Positions 10,238-18,556 of a stretch of DNA of 64,000 nucleotides are shown piece after piece. This DNA is from Lutibacter sp. (GTDB lineage Bacteria > Bacteroidota > Bacteroidia > Flavobacteriales > Flavobacteriaceae). The notes under the pieces are model-generated. The model ran no database searches and had not been told where the DNA came from. It was given only the letters and a program-made list of their open reading frames with translations. The DNA is taken from assembly GCA_030683995.1 (NCBI GenBank), contig JAUXPH010000053.1, positions 1-64,000 on the forward strand. The letters are read 5' to 3'. Every line of letters begins with the position of its first letter. Positions within the stretch are counted from its first letter, which is position 1. The position numbers and the translations under genes were made by a program.

Positions 10238-10675
10238 ATGAAAACAAAATTTTTAACACTAGCAGTTTTTTTTCTTTTATCGGTTGCGGTTTCATGCAGT
10301 AATGATGACGACCCAACTCCTAATCCAAACGTAACTTTTAAAGCTGTCTTAAATGGAGCAAGTGAATCAACTCCTAATGCTTCAACAGCTACAGGAACAT
10401 CAACACTTACATTTAATACCACTACAAAAATTTTCACAATCACAATAGCACATACCATTGCGGCTGCTACAAACGGACACATTCACAAAGGTGCAATTGG
10501 GGTAAGCGGCTCTCCTGTTTTTCCTTTTGTTAGTTTTACTTCTCCAATAACTTATACTAGTATTGCTTTGGATGCAAGTCAAGAAGCCGATCTTAATGCA
10601 GAACTTTATTATGTAAATATTCATAGCGCCGCGTTTCCGGGAGGAGAAATTAGAGGCCAGCTTATTAAACAGTAA
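10238..10675 (+). CDS. CHRD domain-containing lipoprotein
   Basis: Lipobox VAVSCSNDDDP; CHRD pattern (FKAVLNGASESTPNASTATGTSTLTFN..HIHKGAIGVSGSPVF..AELYYVNIHSAAFPGGEIRGQL). Confidence 0.92.
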   Translation: MKTKFLTLAVFFLLSVAVSCSNDDDPTPNPNVTFKAVLNGASESTPNASTATGTSTLTFNTTTKIFTITIAHTIAAATNGHIHKGAIGVSGSPVFPFVSFTSPITYTSIALDASQEADLNAELYYVNIHSAAFPGGEIRGQLIKQ

Positions 10676-10822
10676 GCTGTTGTTCATCTGGTGGTTATTA
10701 AACAATTCCATTATAAATTTTTGAGAAATGCCTTGCTTCTTAAACCAAAGTTTATATTCAAACTTATTTAGACTTTAGTATAGATATTGTCAGTAAAGAA
10801 GTCGGGCATTATTTGTCTCATA

Positions 10823-10885
10823 TTTCAAAAAGTGTCATTTTTTGATTCAATTTTTTCCCTTTTAACGTGGTCTTTTTGTTTTTCA
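10823..10885 (+). repeat. ~60 bp regulatory-type repeat, copy 2 (upstream of OB-fold/YceI/DUF5777 genes)
   Basis: TTTCAAAAAGTGTCATTTTTTGATTCAATTTTTTCCCTTTTAACGTGGTCTTTTTGTTTTTCA; aligns to 10094-10160. Confidence 0.8.
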
Positions 10886-10972
10886 AAAGCACAATTTGAT
10901 ATTTATCGGAGTTTAGACTCCAAAATAATTTAGTAAAGAAATAGATGGTTTTAATTTTATGGTGTACAGAAG

Positions 10973-11413
10973 TTGAAAACAAGAAATTTTAAAATATTGT
11001 TGATTGTATTGGTATTAATTATTATAAGTTTATTTTTTATTATAAATTTATATAACAAACCATTTATAGATATTAAAAAATCAAATCCCGAATTAGAGGT
11101 CACTGCGCAAGAAATATTAGATGATTATCTAGCTGATGAATATTCAGCAAATGAAAAATATGTTGATAATTTAATTCAGATTAAAGGCGAAATAGCCGAA
11201 ATTTCTTTTGACAAGGGAATTAGTATCATAACATTAAAAGACAGAAGTGGCTTTTCAAGTATTATCTGCCATATGTTGCCTGAGGCAAATTTAAATGTTT
11301 TGAAACTTAAAAAAGGAAGCCAGATTACGATAAAAGGTGTTTGTACTGGTTATTTATTTGATATTATGATGGTTAGATGTATCTTAACTAATAGCAATTT
11401 TAATGAAAAATAG
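10973..11413 (+). CDS. Membrane-anchored OB-fold (tRNA_anti-like) protein (TTG start)
   Basis: N-terminal TM helix; ILDDYLADEYSANEKYVDNLIQIKGEIAEIS..ITLKDRSGFSSIICHM..KGSQITIKGVCTGYLFDIMMVRCIL resembles OB_fold/tRNA_anti-like proteins. Confidence 0.75.
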   Translation: MKTRNFKILLIVLVLIIISLFFIINLYNKPFIDIKKSNPELEVTAQEILDDYLADEYSANEKYVDNLIQIKGEIAEISFDKGISIITLKDRSGFSSIICHMLPEANLNVLKLKKGSQITIKGVCTGYLFDIMMVRCILTNSNFNEK

Positions 11414-11945
11414 AATTATAGTAATACTGTTGCTTTTAATGTCTAGCCAACTTTTTTCACAGGAAAGATATTTAACAAAAGAAGGTTACATCTCCTTTTT
11501 TTCTCATTCTTTGGTTGAAGATATAAAAGCCGACAATTACCAAGTTTTAAGCGTTATTGATAAAAAAACCGGTGAAATAGCCATACAATTATTGATGAAA
11601 TCTTTTATGTTCAAAAAAGCATTAATGCAAGAGCATTTTAACCAAAGCTATGTAGAATCATATAAATACCCAAAAGCCACCTTTAAAGGATATATACAAA
11701 ATTTAAAGGAATTAGACGTTCAAAACGGAACTGTTGAGATAAAGGGAATCTTATCATTGCACGGAAAAGAAAAGGAAATAAGTACCATCGCAAACATTCA
11801 AATTCTAAAAGACCAAATTAATTTATCTGGCCATTTTATGGTTGAAGTGGCCGATTTTGATATTAAAATACCCATTGTGGTAAGAAATAATATTGCAAAA
11901 ACAATTAAAATCACTTTTGATTTACAACACAAACTCTATAAATAA
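11403..11945 (+). CDS. YceI family protein
   Basis: Signal peptide; MKSFMFKKALMQEHFNQSYVESYKYPKATFKGYI..GILSLHGKEKEISTIANIQI..VEVADFDIKIP; overlaps the preceding ORF. Confidence 0.88.
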   Translation: MKNRIIVILLLLMSSQLFSQERYLTKEGYISFFSHSLVEDIKADNYQVLSVIDKKTGEIAIQLLMKSFMFKKALMQEHFNQSYVESYKYPKATFKGYIQNLKELDVQNGTVEIKGILSLHGKEKEISTIANIQILKDQINLSGHFMVEVADFDIKIPIVVRNNIAKTIKITFDLQHKLYK

Positions 11946-11965
11946 GAAATAGATAATTTTATAAA

Positions 11966-12880
11966 ATGCTAAATTTTAAACGAATGAAAAATTTACTGTT
12001 GGTTTTTTTAATCTTTTTTATGTCTGATTCCCTATTTTCCCAGACCTTGGATGCTATTTTGGCAAAAGAATCAGTTGAAAATTCAACTGATGTTTCTGGA
12101 ACTTTTAATGGGACAAGAATTATGAATGGCCAATCTATTGAAACAAGGCAAAAAGGAGTTTTGGAATTTTTAATTCAGCATCGATTTGGCAGAATAAATT
12201 CTGGAGGTTATGAGTTATATGGTCTTGACGAGTCAAATATTCGATTTGGTCTAGAATATGCTGTAACCGACGATTTTGCAATTGCTTTAGGGAGAAGTTC
12301 TTTTGAAAAAGTTTATGACGGTTATCTTAAATACCGTTTAGTGAAACAGAAAACAGGGAATAAATCAGTTCCTTTAAGTGTCACTTTATTTGCAAGTGGC
12401 ACAGAAAAAACATTAAAGGATTATGACCCCGCCAAAAAACCTAGTTTCAGCGATCGTTTAGTGTATACAAGCCAGGTTTTAATCGCGCGTAAATTTAATT
12501 CGAATTTTTCTCTTCAAATTTCACCAACCTATATACATTATAATACAGCTTCAAGCTCACTTAATCCAAATGATATATATGCGGTAGGCATTGGAATAAA
12601 AATCAAAGTTAGTAAGCACATTTCAATCAATGGCGAATATTATTACTCGGTTAATTCATTTAAATCAATGGAAACTGAAAATTCAATTGCCCTAGGAATT
12701 GGCATTGAAACTGGTGGTCATATTTTTCAATTAATTTTCACCAACTCAAGAGCAATGATTGAAAAAGGTTTTATTGCTGAAACGCAGGGCGATTTTATTA
12801 ATGGGGATATTCATTTTGGTTTTAACATTTCAAGAGATTTTTACTTGATTAAAGCAAAAAATGAAGAAAAGTTATATTAA
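11966..12880 (+). CDS. DUF5777-like outer-membrane beta-barrel protein
   Basis: Signal peptide; GTFNGTRIMNGQSIETRQKGVLEFLIQHRFGRINSGGYELYGLDESNIRFGLEYAVTDDFAIALGRSSFEKVYDGYLKYRLVKQ..; alternating beta-barrel pattern. Confidence 0.85.
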   Translation: MLNFKRMKNLLLVFLIFFMSDSLFSQTLDAILAKESVENSTDVSGTFNGTRIMNGQSIETRQKGVLEFLIQHRFGRINSGGYELYGLDESNIRFGLEYAVTDDFAIALGRSSFEKVYDGYLKYRLVKQKTGNKSVPLSVTLFASGTEKTLKDYDPAKKPSFSDRLVYTSQVLIARKFNSNFSLQISPTYIHYNTASSSLNPNDIYAVGIGIKIKVSKHISINGEYYYSVNSFKSMETENSIALGIGIETGGHIFQLIFTNSRAMIEKGFIAETQGDFINGDIHFGFNISRDFYLIKAKNEEKLY

Positions 12881-13028
12881 TAATTGATCATTTAATAATA
12901 TGCAATTTTAGCTAAAACAGTCAATATGTTCACGTAAGTGTTTTATTTAATTCGAAATGGGAGCAATTGCCTTAATGATATTTTTTAAGATAATATAAAA
13001 ACCAATTACTAATTCTAAAATCAAAATT

Positions 13029-13379
13029 ATGAAAAATCTATTAACGATTACAGGTATGTTTTTAATGTTATTTGCTGTATCCTGTTCTTCAGGCAGCGAT
13101 GATGATGACCCAATTTTAAATCCACCGCCAACTACCATAACTTATACCAATACTATTAGCGCAATTGTAAATGGAAATTGTACCGGATGCCACGGAAGCA
13201 CACCAACAAATGGTGCTCCAATGTCTTTAACTACCTATGCTAATGTGAAAGATGCCGTTACTTCAAGAGGCTTAATAAGCCAAATAGAAACAGGGAATAT
13301 GCCAAAAAACGGAACGAAACTGTCAGCAGCCCAAATTCAAAATTTTAAAACTTGGCAAACGAACGGCTTCCCTCAATAA
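13029..13379 (+). CDS. c-type heme-binding lipoprotein
   Basis: Lipobox AVSCSSGSDDDD and one CxxCH (NCTGCHGS); distal Met candidate in ETGNMPKNG. Confidence 0.85.
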   Translation: MKNLLTITGMFLMLFAVSCSSGSDDDDPILNPPPTTITYTNTISAIVNGNCTGCHGSTPTNGAPMSLTTYANVKDAVTSRGLISQIETGNMPKNGTKLSAAQIQNFKTWQTNGFPQ

Positions 13380-13389
13380 GCTATTTGAT

Positions 13390-13445
13390 GTAATAATCCG
13401 TTGGGTGCTATTATTAATATTAGTTGCGCCCAACGGATTATTACT
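13390..13445. terminator. Long hairpin between convergent genes
   Basis: GTAATAATCCGTTGGGTGC...GCGCCCAACGGATTATTAC: 19 bp stem with one G.T wobble, 18 nt loop. Confidence 0.75.
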
Positions 13446-13486
13446 GATTTATTGATTGCAAGACTTCAATTTTTTTGATAATCTTT

Positions 13487-13945
13487 TTATTTACCTTTTA
13501 ACGTTTTTTCATAAGTTTCTATCCATTCTTTTACGGATACTTTTTTTGAAAGTGCTGCAATCAACTCAAACGGAATTTGATCCATTTTTTTAAATCTCAG
13601 GCAACTTTTTCCCATATCCAATTTTGCGTTGCCAGGATTTTGATATTCCTGTAAAAACCAATTCATCAGTTTTTGATCAATATACAAACCCATATGGTAA
13701 ACTGCGATAAAATTTTTCTGGGAAGCAATACTCATAAATGGAAGCGGCAATTTAGGATTGCAATGATAGCCATTTGGGTATATTGAATGCGGCACAACAT
13801 AACCAATCATTCCGTAATTTATAGTTTCCACAAATCCTGTTGGCAAGTTGTCAAGTATTGTTTCTCTCAACTTGTTCATCAATTGTTTTCGGTCATCGGG
13901 CAGGCTGTTTATATATTCATCCGACGTATTGGCTGCTGTTTTCAT
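13487..13945 (-). CDS. DUF1801-family protein
   Basis: NTSDEYINSLPDDRKQLMNKLRETILDNLPTGFVETINYGMIGYVVPHSIYP. Confidence 0.88.
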   Translation of the reverse strand: MKTAANTSDEYINSLPDDRKQLMNKLRETILDNLPTGFVETINYGMIGYVVPHSIYPNGYHCNPKLPLPFMSIASQKNFIAVYHMGLYIDQKLMNWFLQEYQNPGNAKLDMGKSCLRFKKMDQIPFELIAALSKKVSVKEWIETYEKTLKGK

Positions 13946-14202
13946 ATCCTCATTTTTAGAATTCTTAACTGGCTTTATACTCTTTAATCTTGCTGCTAAT
14001 TTAACAAAGAATTTTTTACTTGCATCAATTTGTTAAAGAACAGTTCCTCGGGATTGAGGGTGAAATACTTTTTTGAATATACTTTCGGTGAAGAAAAAAG
14101 ATTGTAACATCCCTTACTGCCTTTTCGGATTGGTTTGCTTTCAGAAAAGACTTGAAAGTTCAAAATATTCTATTACAGAGATGAGATTTTAGCTGTTAAT
14201 AG

Positions 14203-14233
14203 TTACGCAAATACGTAAATAATTGTATATTTG
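14203..14233 (+). promoter_or_regulatory. Putative operator (TTACG-N6-CGTAA) and -7 box (TATATTTG) for the sufT-like gene
   Basis: Inverted repeat at 14203-14218 followed by TATATTTG at 14226-14233, upstream of ATG 14271. Confidence 0.5.
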
Positions 14234-14270
14234 CGCTTATTTAGAATGAATATAAACAAAGAATTTTAAA

Positions 14271-14591
14271 ATGAACAGCACACACGCACAAGAACTTGGA
14301 GATAAAATAGTTGCGAAACTAAAAACTATTTATGATCCCGAAATTCCTGTTGATATATTTGAATTGGGTTTAATTTATGATGTTTTTGTAAGTGAAAACA
14401 ACGACGTTAAAATTTTAATGACCCTGACTTCGCCCAATTGTCCGGTTGCCGAAACTTTGCCGGTGGAAGTTGAGGAAAAGGTAAAAACCATTGAAGAAGT
14501 TAAAAATGCTGAAGTTGAAATTACTTTCGATCCGATGTGGACGCAAGATATGATGAGCGAAGAAGCAAAATTAGAACTCGGATTCCTGTAA
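14271..14591 (+). CDS. SUF-associated DUF59/MIP18-family (SufT-like) iron-sulfur assembly protein
   Basis: LGDKIVAKLKTIYDPEIPVDIFELGLIYDV..MTLTSPNCPVAETLPVEVEEKV. Confidence 0.9.
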   Translation: MNSTHAQELGDKIVAKLKTIYDPEIPVDIFELGLIYDVFVSENNDVKILMTLTSPNCPVAETLPVEVEEKVKTIEEVKNAEVEITFDPMWTQDMMSEEAKLELGFL

Positions 14592-15101
14592 ATGGCCGAC
14601 GAAATTTTAAATAGGGTTGCGAACAGCAAGTTAATAACAATTGACCTGGAAGATTTTTATCCGCAAGGCGAGAGAACCGTTATTGACATCAAAAACTGGT
14701 TGTTTCACGAACAAATTTTGAAGGAAACCGATTTTCGCGAACACTTGAAAAACCACGATTGGAGCCAGTACAAAAATCATTTTGTTGCTTTGACTTGTTC
14801 ATCTGATGCCATTATTCCTTCGTGGGCCTATATGTTGATTGCAACTTACGTTGCTCCTTTTGCCAAAAAAATCGTGGTCGGAAATTTAGCCGCTTTGGAA
14901 ACTTCTATTTTTCAGGAGTTAATCGCAAATTTTAATGTAGATGATTTTGCAGGAAAACCGGTAATTATCAAAGGCTGCTCCAGCAAACCAATTCCGGAAA
15001 CTGCTTATATTCAACTGATTGAAAAATTACAGCCAGTGGTTAAATCCATTATGTTTGGCGAAGCCTGCTCTACCGTTCCGCTTTTTAAAAAAGGCAACTA
15101 A
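14592..15101 (+). CDS. DUF2480 family protein
   Basis: ILNRVANSKLITIDLEDFYPQGERTVIDIKNWLFHEQILKETDFREHLKNHDWSQYK; abuts the sufT-like stop codon. Confidence 0.85.
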   Translation: MADEILNRVANSKLITIDLEDFYPQGERTVIDIKNWLFHEQILKETDFREHLKNHDWSQYKNHFVALTCSSDAIIPSWAYMLIATYVAPFAKKIVVGNLAALETSIFQELIANFNVDDFAGKPVIIKGCSSKPIPETAYIQLIEKLQPVVKSIMFGEACSTVPLFKKGN

Positions 15102-15122
15102 ATTTTTTTCTGAATAATCAAC

Positions 15123-16340
15123 CTAACTTTCTTCCTCAAATTCTTCGTACAACAAATCGTTATAAGGAAAACGGGTGATGTGAATTTTTTTCACTTCTTC
15201 AAACACTTTTTCTTTAAACGCTTCCATATTTTCCTTGTTCAGCGCAGAAATAAACACACAATTATTATCGAGTCTGTTCATCCAGGTTTTTTTCCATTCG
15301 TCCAAAGAAAAGTGCATTTCAGATTTTTCGGTCACCAAATCATCGTCGTCAATAGTTTGATGCGTAAATGCGTCAATCTTGTTAAAAACGATGATGGTTG
15401 GCTTGTCGGCGCTACCAATTTCGGCCAAGGTTTTGTTTACGGAAGCCATATGATCTTCAAAATTCGGGTGCGAAATGTCTACAACGTGAAGCAATAAATC
15501 GGCTTCGCGAACCTCATCCAATGTGGATTTAAAAGATTCGATTAATTGTGTCGGCAATTTTCTGATAAAACCAACAGTGTCGGTCAGCAAAAAAGGAAGG
15601 TTTTTAATCACCACTTTTCTCACGGTGGTGTCCAAGGTTGCAAACAATTTATTTTCGGCAAAAACATCGCTTTTGCTCACCACATTCATCAAAGTAGATT
15701 TCCCTACGTTGGTGTAACCCACCAAAGCGACACGCACCATTTTTCCGCGGTTTTTGCGTTGAACGGCCATTTGTTTGTCAACAATCTCCAGCTTTTTTTT
15801 GAGCAAGGATATCTTGTCACGAATAATTCGACGGTCGGTTTCAATCTCGGTTTCACCAGGACCACGCAATCCGATTCCCCCTTTTTGACGCTCCAAGTGG
15901 GTCCAAAGTCGGGTCAAACGCGGCAATAAATATTGGCATTGCGCCAGTTCAACTTGCGTTCTCGCGTAGCTTGTTTGCGCTCTTGCGGCAAAAATATCGA
16001 GAATTAAATTGGTTCTGTCAAGCACTTTAATGTTCAGCACTTTTTCAATATTTCGCAATTGGGACGACTTCAACTCATCATCAAAAATGACTGTTCCAAC
16101 ATTATTGGCCTCAATATACTGACGCACATCTTCCAATTTTCCGGTTCCAATAAACGTTTTTGGGTTGGGTGTGTCTAACTTTTGGACAAATCTTTTTACG
16201 GCCATTCCTCCTGCGGTGAGCGTTAAAAATTCCAGTTCATCCAAATATTCATTGCATTTTTCTTCATTTTGATATTGCGTTATCAACCCTATCAAAACAA
16301 CTTTTTCCGTATTGTCCTCTATAATTTCAGTCATAATCAA
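15123..16340 (-). CDS. hflX: GTPase HflX
   Basis: GLRGPGETEIETDRR, G1 VGYTNVGKSTLMN, G3 DTVGFIRKLP, NKID. Confidence 0.96.
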   Translation of the reverse strand: MIMTEIIEDNTEKVVLIGLITQYQNEEKCNEYLDELEFLTLTAGGMAVKRFVQKLDTPNPKTFIGTGKLEDVRQYIEANNVGTVIFDDELKSSQLRNIEKVLNIKVLDRTNLILDIFAARAQTSYARTQVELAQCQYLLPRLTRLWTHLERQKGGIGLRGPGETEIETDRRIIRDKISLLKKKLEIVDKQMAVQRKNRGKMVRVALVGYTNVGKSTLMNVVSKSDVFAENKLFATLDTTVRKVVIKNLPFLLTDTVGFIRKLPTQLIESFKSTLDEVREADLLLHVVDISHPNFEDHMASVNKTLAEIGSADKPTIIVFNKIDAFTHQTIDDDDLVTEKSEMHFSLDEWKKTWMNRLDNNCVFISALNKENMEAFKEKVFEEVKKIHITRFPYNDLLYEEFEEES

Positions 16341-16629
16341 AATAGCCGGCAGCCATATTTATGTTAAAAAATTGAAGCAAAAAATAATTTCTGCCAATTT
16401 TATGTCTTTTCGTTTACAAAAGCAAAGATACAAATTACCAAGCTCATTTAAAATTTTGTATTACGAGCTTTTCTTTAAATTGATTGCCGGATTAAAACCA
16501 TTAAACAGCACAAAAACCCATAATTTAATCCGGTTTCACTTCCAATCAAAAGTTTATTGTAATTTACGGCCGGTTTTTAGAAGACAAAATTTTTAAAAGC
16601 CAACAGAAATTTAATACAGAATAAAATCC

Positions 16630-17619
16630 ATGAAAACATATTCAATAAAGGAAATCAACCAGCTTATAAATGGTACTTTGGTTGGCGATACCAGCCAACA
16701 AATTAGCGGGCCAGAACAATTGGAAAAAGCCGAAACCAACCATATTTCATTTATAGGAAGCAAAAAATACGTGCGATTGTGGGAAATCTCAAAAGCCTGT
16801 GCGGCCATTGTAAATGAAGACTTGGACATCGTACCCGAAGAAAATCGTGCTTTGATCAAAGTAAAAAATGCCGATTTGGCAATGGCCAGATTGTTGGAAA
16901 TGTTCAGTCCGGAGCCTCCCGTTTTTGAAGATGAAATTCACGCCACGGCAGTTGTTCATGCTACAGCAACCATCGGAAAAAACTGTAAAATTGGCGCAAA
17001 CTGTTATATTGGTAAAAATGTGGTGTTGGGTGACGGCGTTATTTTGTACCCAAATGTGACCGTTTTTGATGAAACCAGTATTGGAAACGGCACGGTGATT
17101 TGGTCGGGAACCGTAATTCGGGAACGAAGTGAAATAGGCAGTTTTTGTATTTTTCATCTCAACGTAAGCATTGGCGGGGACGGATTTGGCTATTGCGCGA
17201 GTGAAGACGGCAGAGGTTTGGTGAAAATTCCGCACATTGGCAATGTGGTTATTGGGAATTACGTTGAAATAGGGGCAAATTCTTGTGTGGATCGCGGAAA
17301 GTTTAGTTCAACCAAAATTGGTGACGGCTGTAAAATAGACAATCTTGTGCAAATTGCGCACAACAGTGTGATGGGTCGATCTTGTATCATGGCAGGCCAC
17401 AGCGGATTGGCGGGTTCTGTAACCCTTGGCGATGGCGTTGTTATTGGCGGAAGCGCTTCCATTAAAGACCACGTTACTGTTCATTCTGGCGCGGTGGTGG
17501 CAGGAGGTTCTGGCGTAATGAATGATGTTGAAGCAGGTAAAACAGTATTGGGTTATCCTGCACAGGATTCAAGAGAAATGCTGAAACAATGGGCTGCGCT
17601 GCGCAGACTTGTTAAATAA
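16630..17619 (+). CDS. lpxD: UDP-3-O-(3-hydroxymyristoyl)glucosamine N-acyltransferase
   Basis: Left-handed beta-helix hexapeptides, GGDGFGYC, QIAHNSVMGRSCIMAGHSGLAGS. Confidence 0.92.
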   Translation: MKTYSIKEINQLINGTLVGDTSQQISGPEQLEKAETNHISFIGSKKYVRLWEISKACAAIVNEDLDIVPEENRALIKVKNADLAMARLLEMFSPEPPVFEDEIHATAVVHATATIGKNCKIGANCYIGKNVVLGDGVILYPNVTVFDETSIGNGTVIWSGTVIRERSEIGSFCIFHLNVSIGGDGFGYCASEDGRGLVKIPHIGNVVIGNYVEIGANSCVDRGKFSSTKIGDGCKIDNLVQIAHNSVMGRSCIMAGHSGLAGSVTLGDGVVIGGSASIKDHVTVHSGAVVAGGSGVMNDVEAGKTVLGYPAQDSREMLKQWAALRRLVK

Positions 17620-17670
17620 TAAAAGAACCAAATATTAAAAAAAATCACTTCTTTAAGATAGGATATATCA

Positions 17671-17703
17671 AAAAAAATTGCGGGTTTAACCCCGTAATTT
17701 TTT
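17671..17703 (+). terminator. Intrinsic terminator after lpxD
   Basis: AAATTGCGGGTTTAACCCCGTAATTTTTT stem-loop with T-tract. Confidence 0.7.
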
Positions 17704-17826
17704 GTTATGTATTTAATTTCTATTGGTTTAAAATTCAAAAACTACTTTACCTCGACCCAGTTTAGCAATCTCTTTTAAGTTATTGACCGTTAGGTTTTCC
17801 GTATTTTTAACCCGTATAATTGCTCA

Positions 17827-17853
17827 CGATAGCGCGGATTTGCAATCCGTGCC
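17827..17853. repeat. REP-like hairpin, left copy
   Basis: CGATAGCGCGGATTTGCAATCCGTGCC; exact reverse complement of 18498-18524; internal stem GCGCGGATT-TGC-AATCCGTGC. Confidence 0.9.
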
Positions 17854-17864
17854 TTGTAATAAAT

Positions 17865-18419
17865 TCAAAATAAATCTAAAATAATCACATCCAAATCATT
17901 TTCTAAATCAGCATAATTACGTGCTGAACTAAAATAATAATCTTCGGCGGCCGCAACAATTTTATCCTTTACGGGATTGTTGTGGATATAATTTACTTTT
18001 TGTTTAATGAACCAATTGCTCTCGGCAAATTCTGCATGATATCCGTTTTGCCATACTTTAAATTTTTGCACTTTTTTTAGGTGATCACAAGCTTTTTGAA
18101 AATGAGTAAGCATCCACTCTTTTCTGCTTTCTGGTTCGTCTATAATGGTTTGGATTATTTTCTTTGAAGTGAATTTTTTGAAGTCCCTAATCACATCAGA
18201 CAAAATAAAGCCATTTGTTGCTTTGGATAATAAATGAATATGGCTACTCATAATGCAATAAGCATAAATCTCCAATCCCTTATTTTCTTGGCAATGTTTA
18301 AGGGCGTTTATGATAATATATTTTTGATTTAATCGTGTAAAAATATCTATCCAGCCAACAGTTGTAATAGTGATGAAATAAGCTTCTTCTGTTGTTGTTG
18401 CTTTGTATTTTGTTGACAT
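17865..18419 (-). CDS. REP-associated tyrosine transposase (RAYT, Y1_Tnp)
   Basis: HUH motif in SSHIHLLSKA, YCIM, EFAESNWFIKQKVNYIHNNPVKDKIV. Confidence 0.9.
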   Translation of the reverse strand: MSTKYKATTTEEAYFITITTVGWIDIFTRLNQKYIIINALKHCQENKGLEIYAYCIMSSHIHLLSKATNGFILSDVIRDFKKFTSKKIIQTIIDEPESRKEWMLTHFQKACDHLKKVQKFKVWQNGYHAEFAESNWFIKQKVNYIHNNPVKDKIVAAAEDYYFSSARNYADLENDLDVIILDLF

Positions 18420-18497
18420 CTTATTTTCTTATTTAATGAAAATTTACATTTTTAATGATGTTGCATTTATTGATAGTTCCGTTACTAATATTTACGT

Positions 18498-18524
18498 GGC
18501 ACGGATTGCAAATCCGCGCTATCG
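18498..18524. repeat. REP-like hairpin, right copy
   Basis: GGCACGGATTGCAAATCCGCGCTATCG; exact reverse complement of 17827-17853. Confidence 0.9.
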
Positions 18525-18556
18525 TATCCGCGCTTTCGTCGTTAAAAAACATAGTA

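Larger units (their letters stand above)
17827..18524. mobile_element. RAYT/REP unit (transposase gene flanked by inverted REP-like repeats)
   Basis: 27 bp perfect inverted repeats bracket a Y1_Tnp gene. Confidence 0.8.

Noticed and set aside
10222-10711. Minus-strand ORFs 10222-10482 and 10400-10711
   Set aside because: Antisense to the CHRD gene; composition is the mirror of a Thr/Ser-rich coding strand.
12881-12900. Possible third copy of the LytTR-locus repeat upstream of the heme lipoprotein (GATCATTTAATA, GTAAGTGTTTTATTTAATTC)
   Set aside because: Only 7-12 bp loosely match in AT-rich DNA; not distinguishable from chance by eye.
15180-15929. Plus-strand ORFs antisense to hflX
   Set aside because: hflX is complete with all GTPase motifs; these are shadow ORFs.
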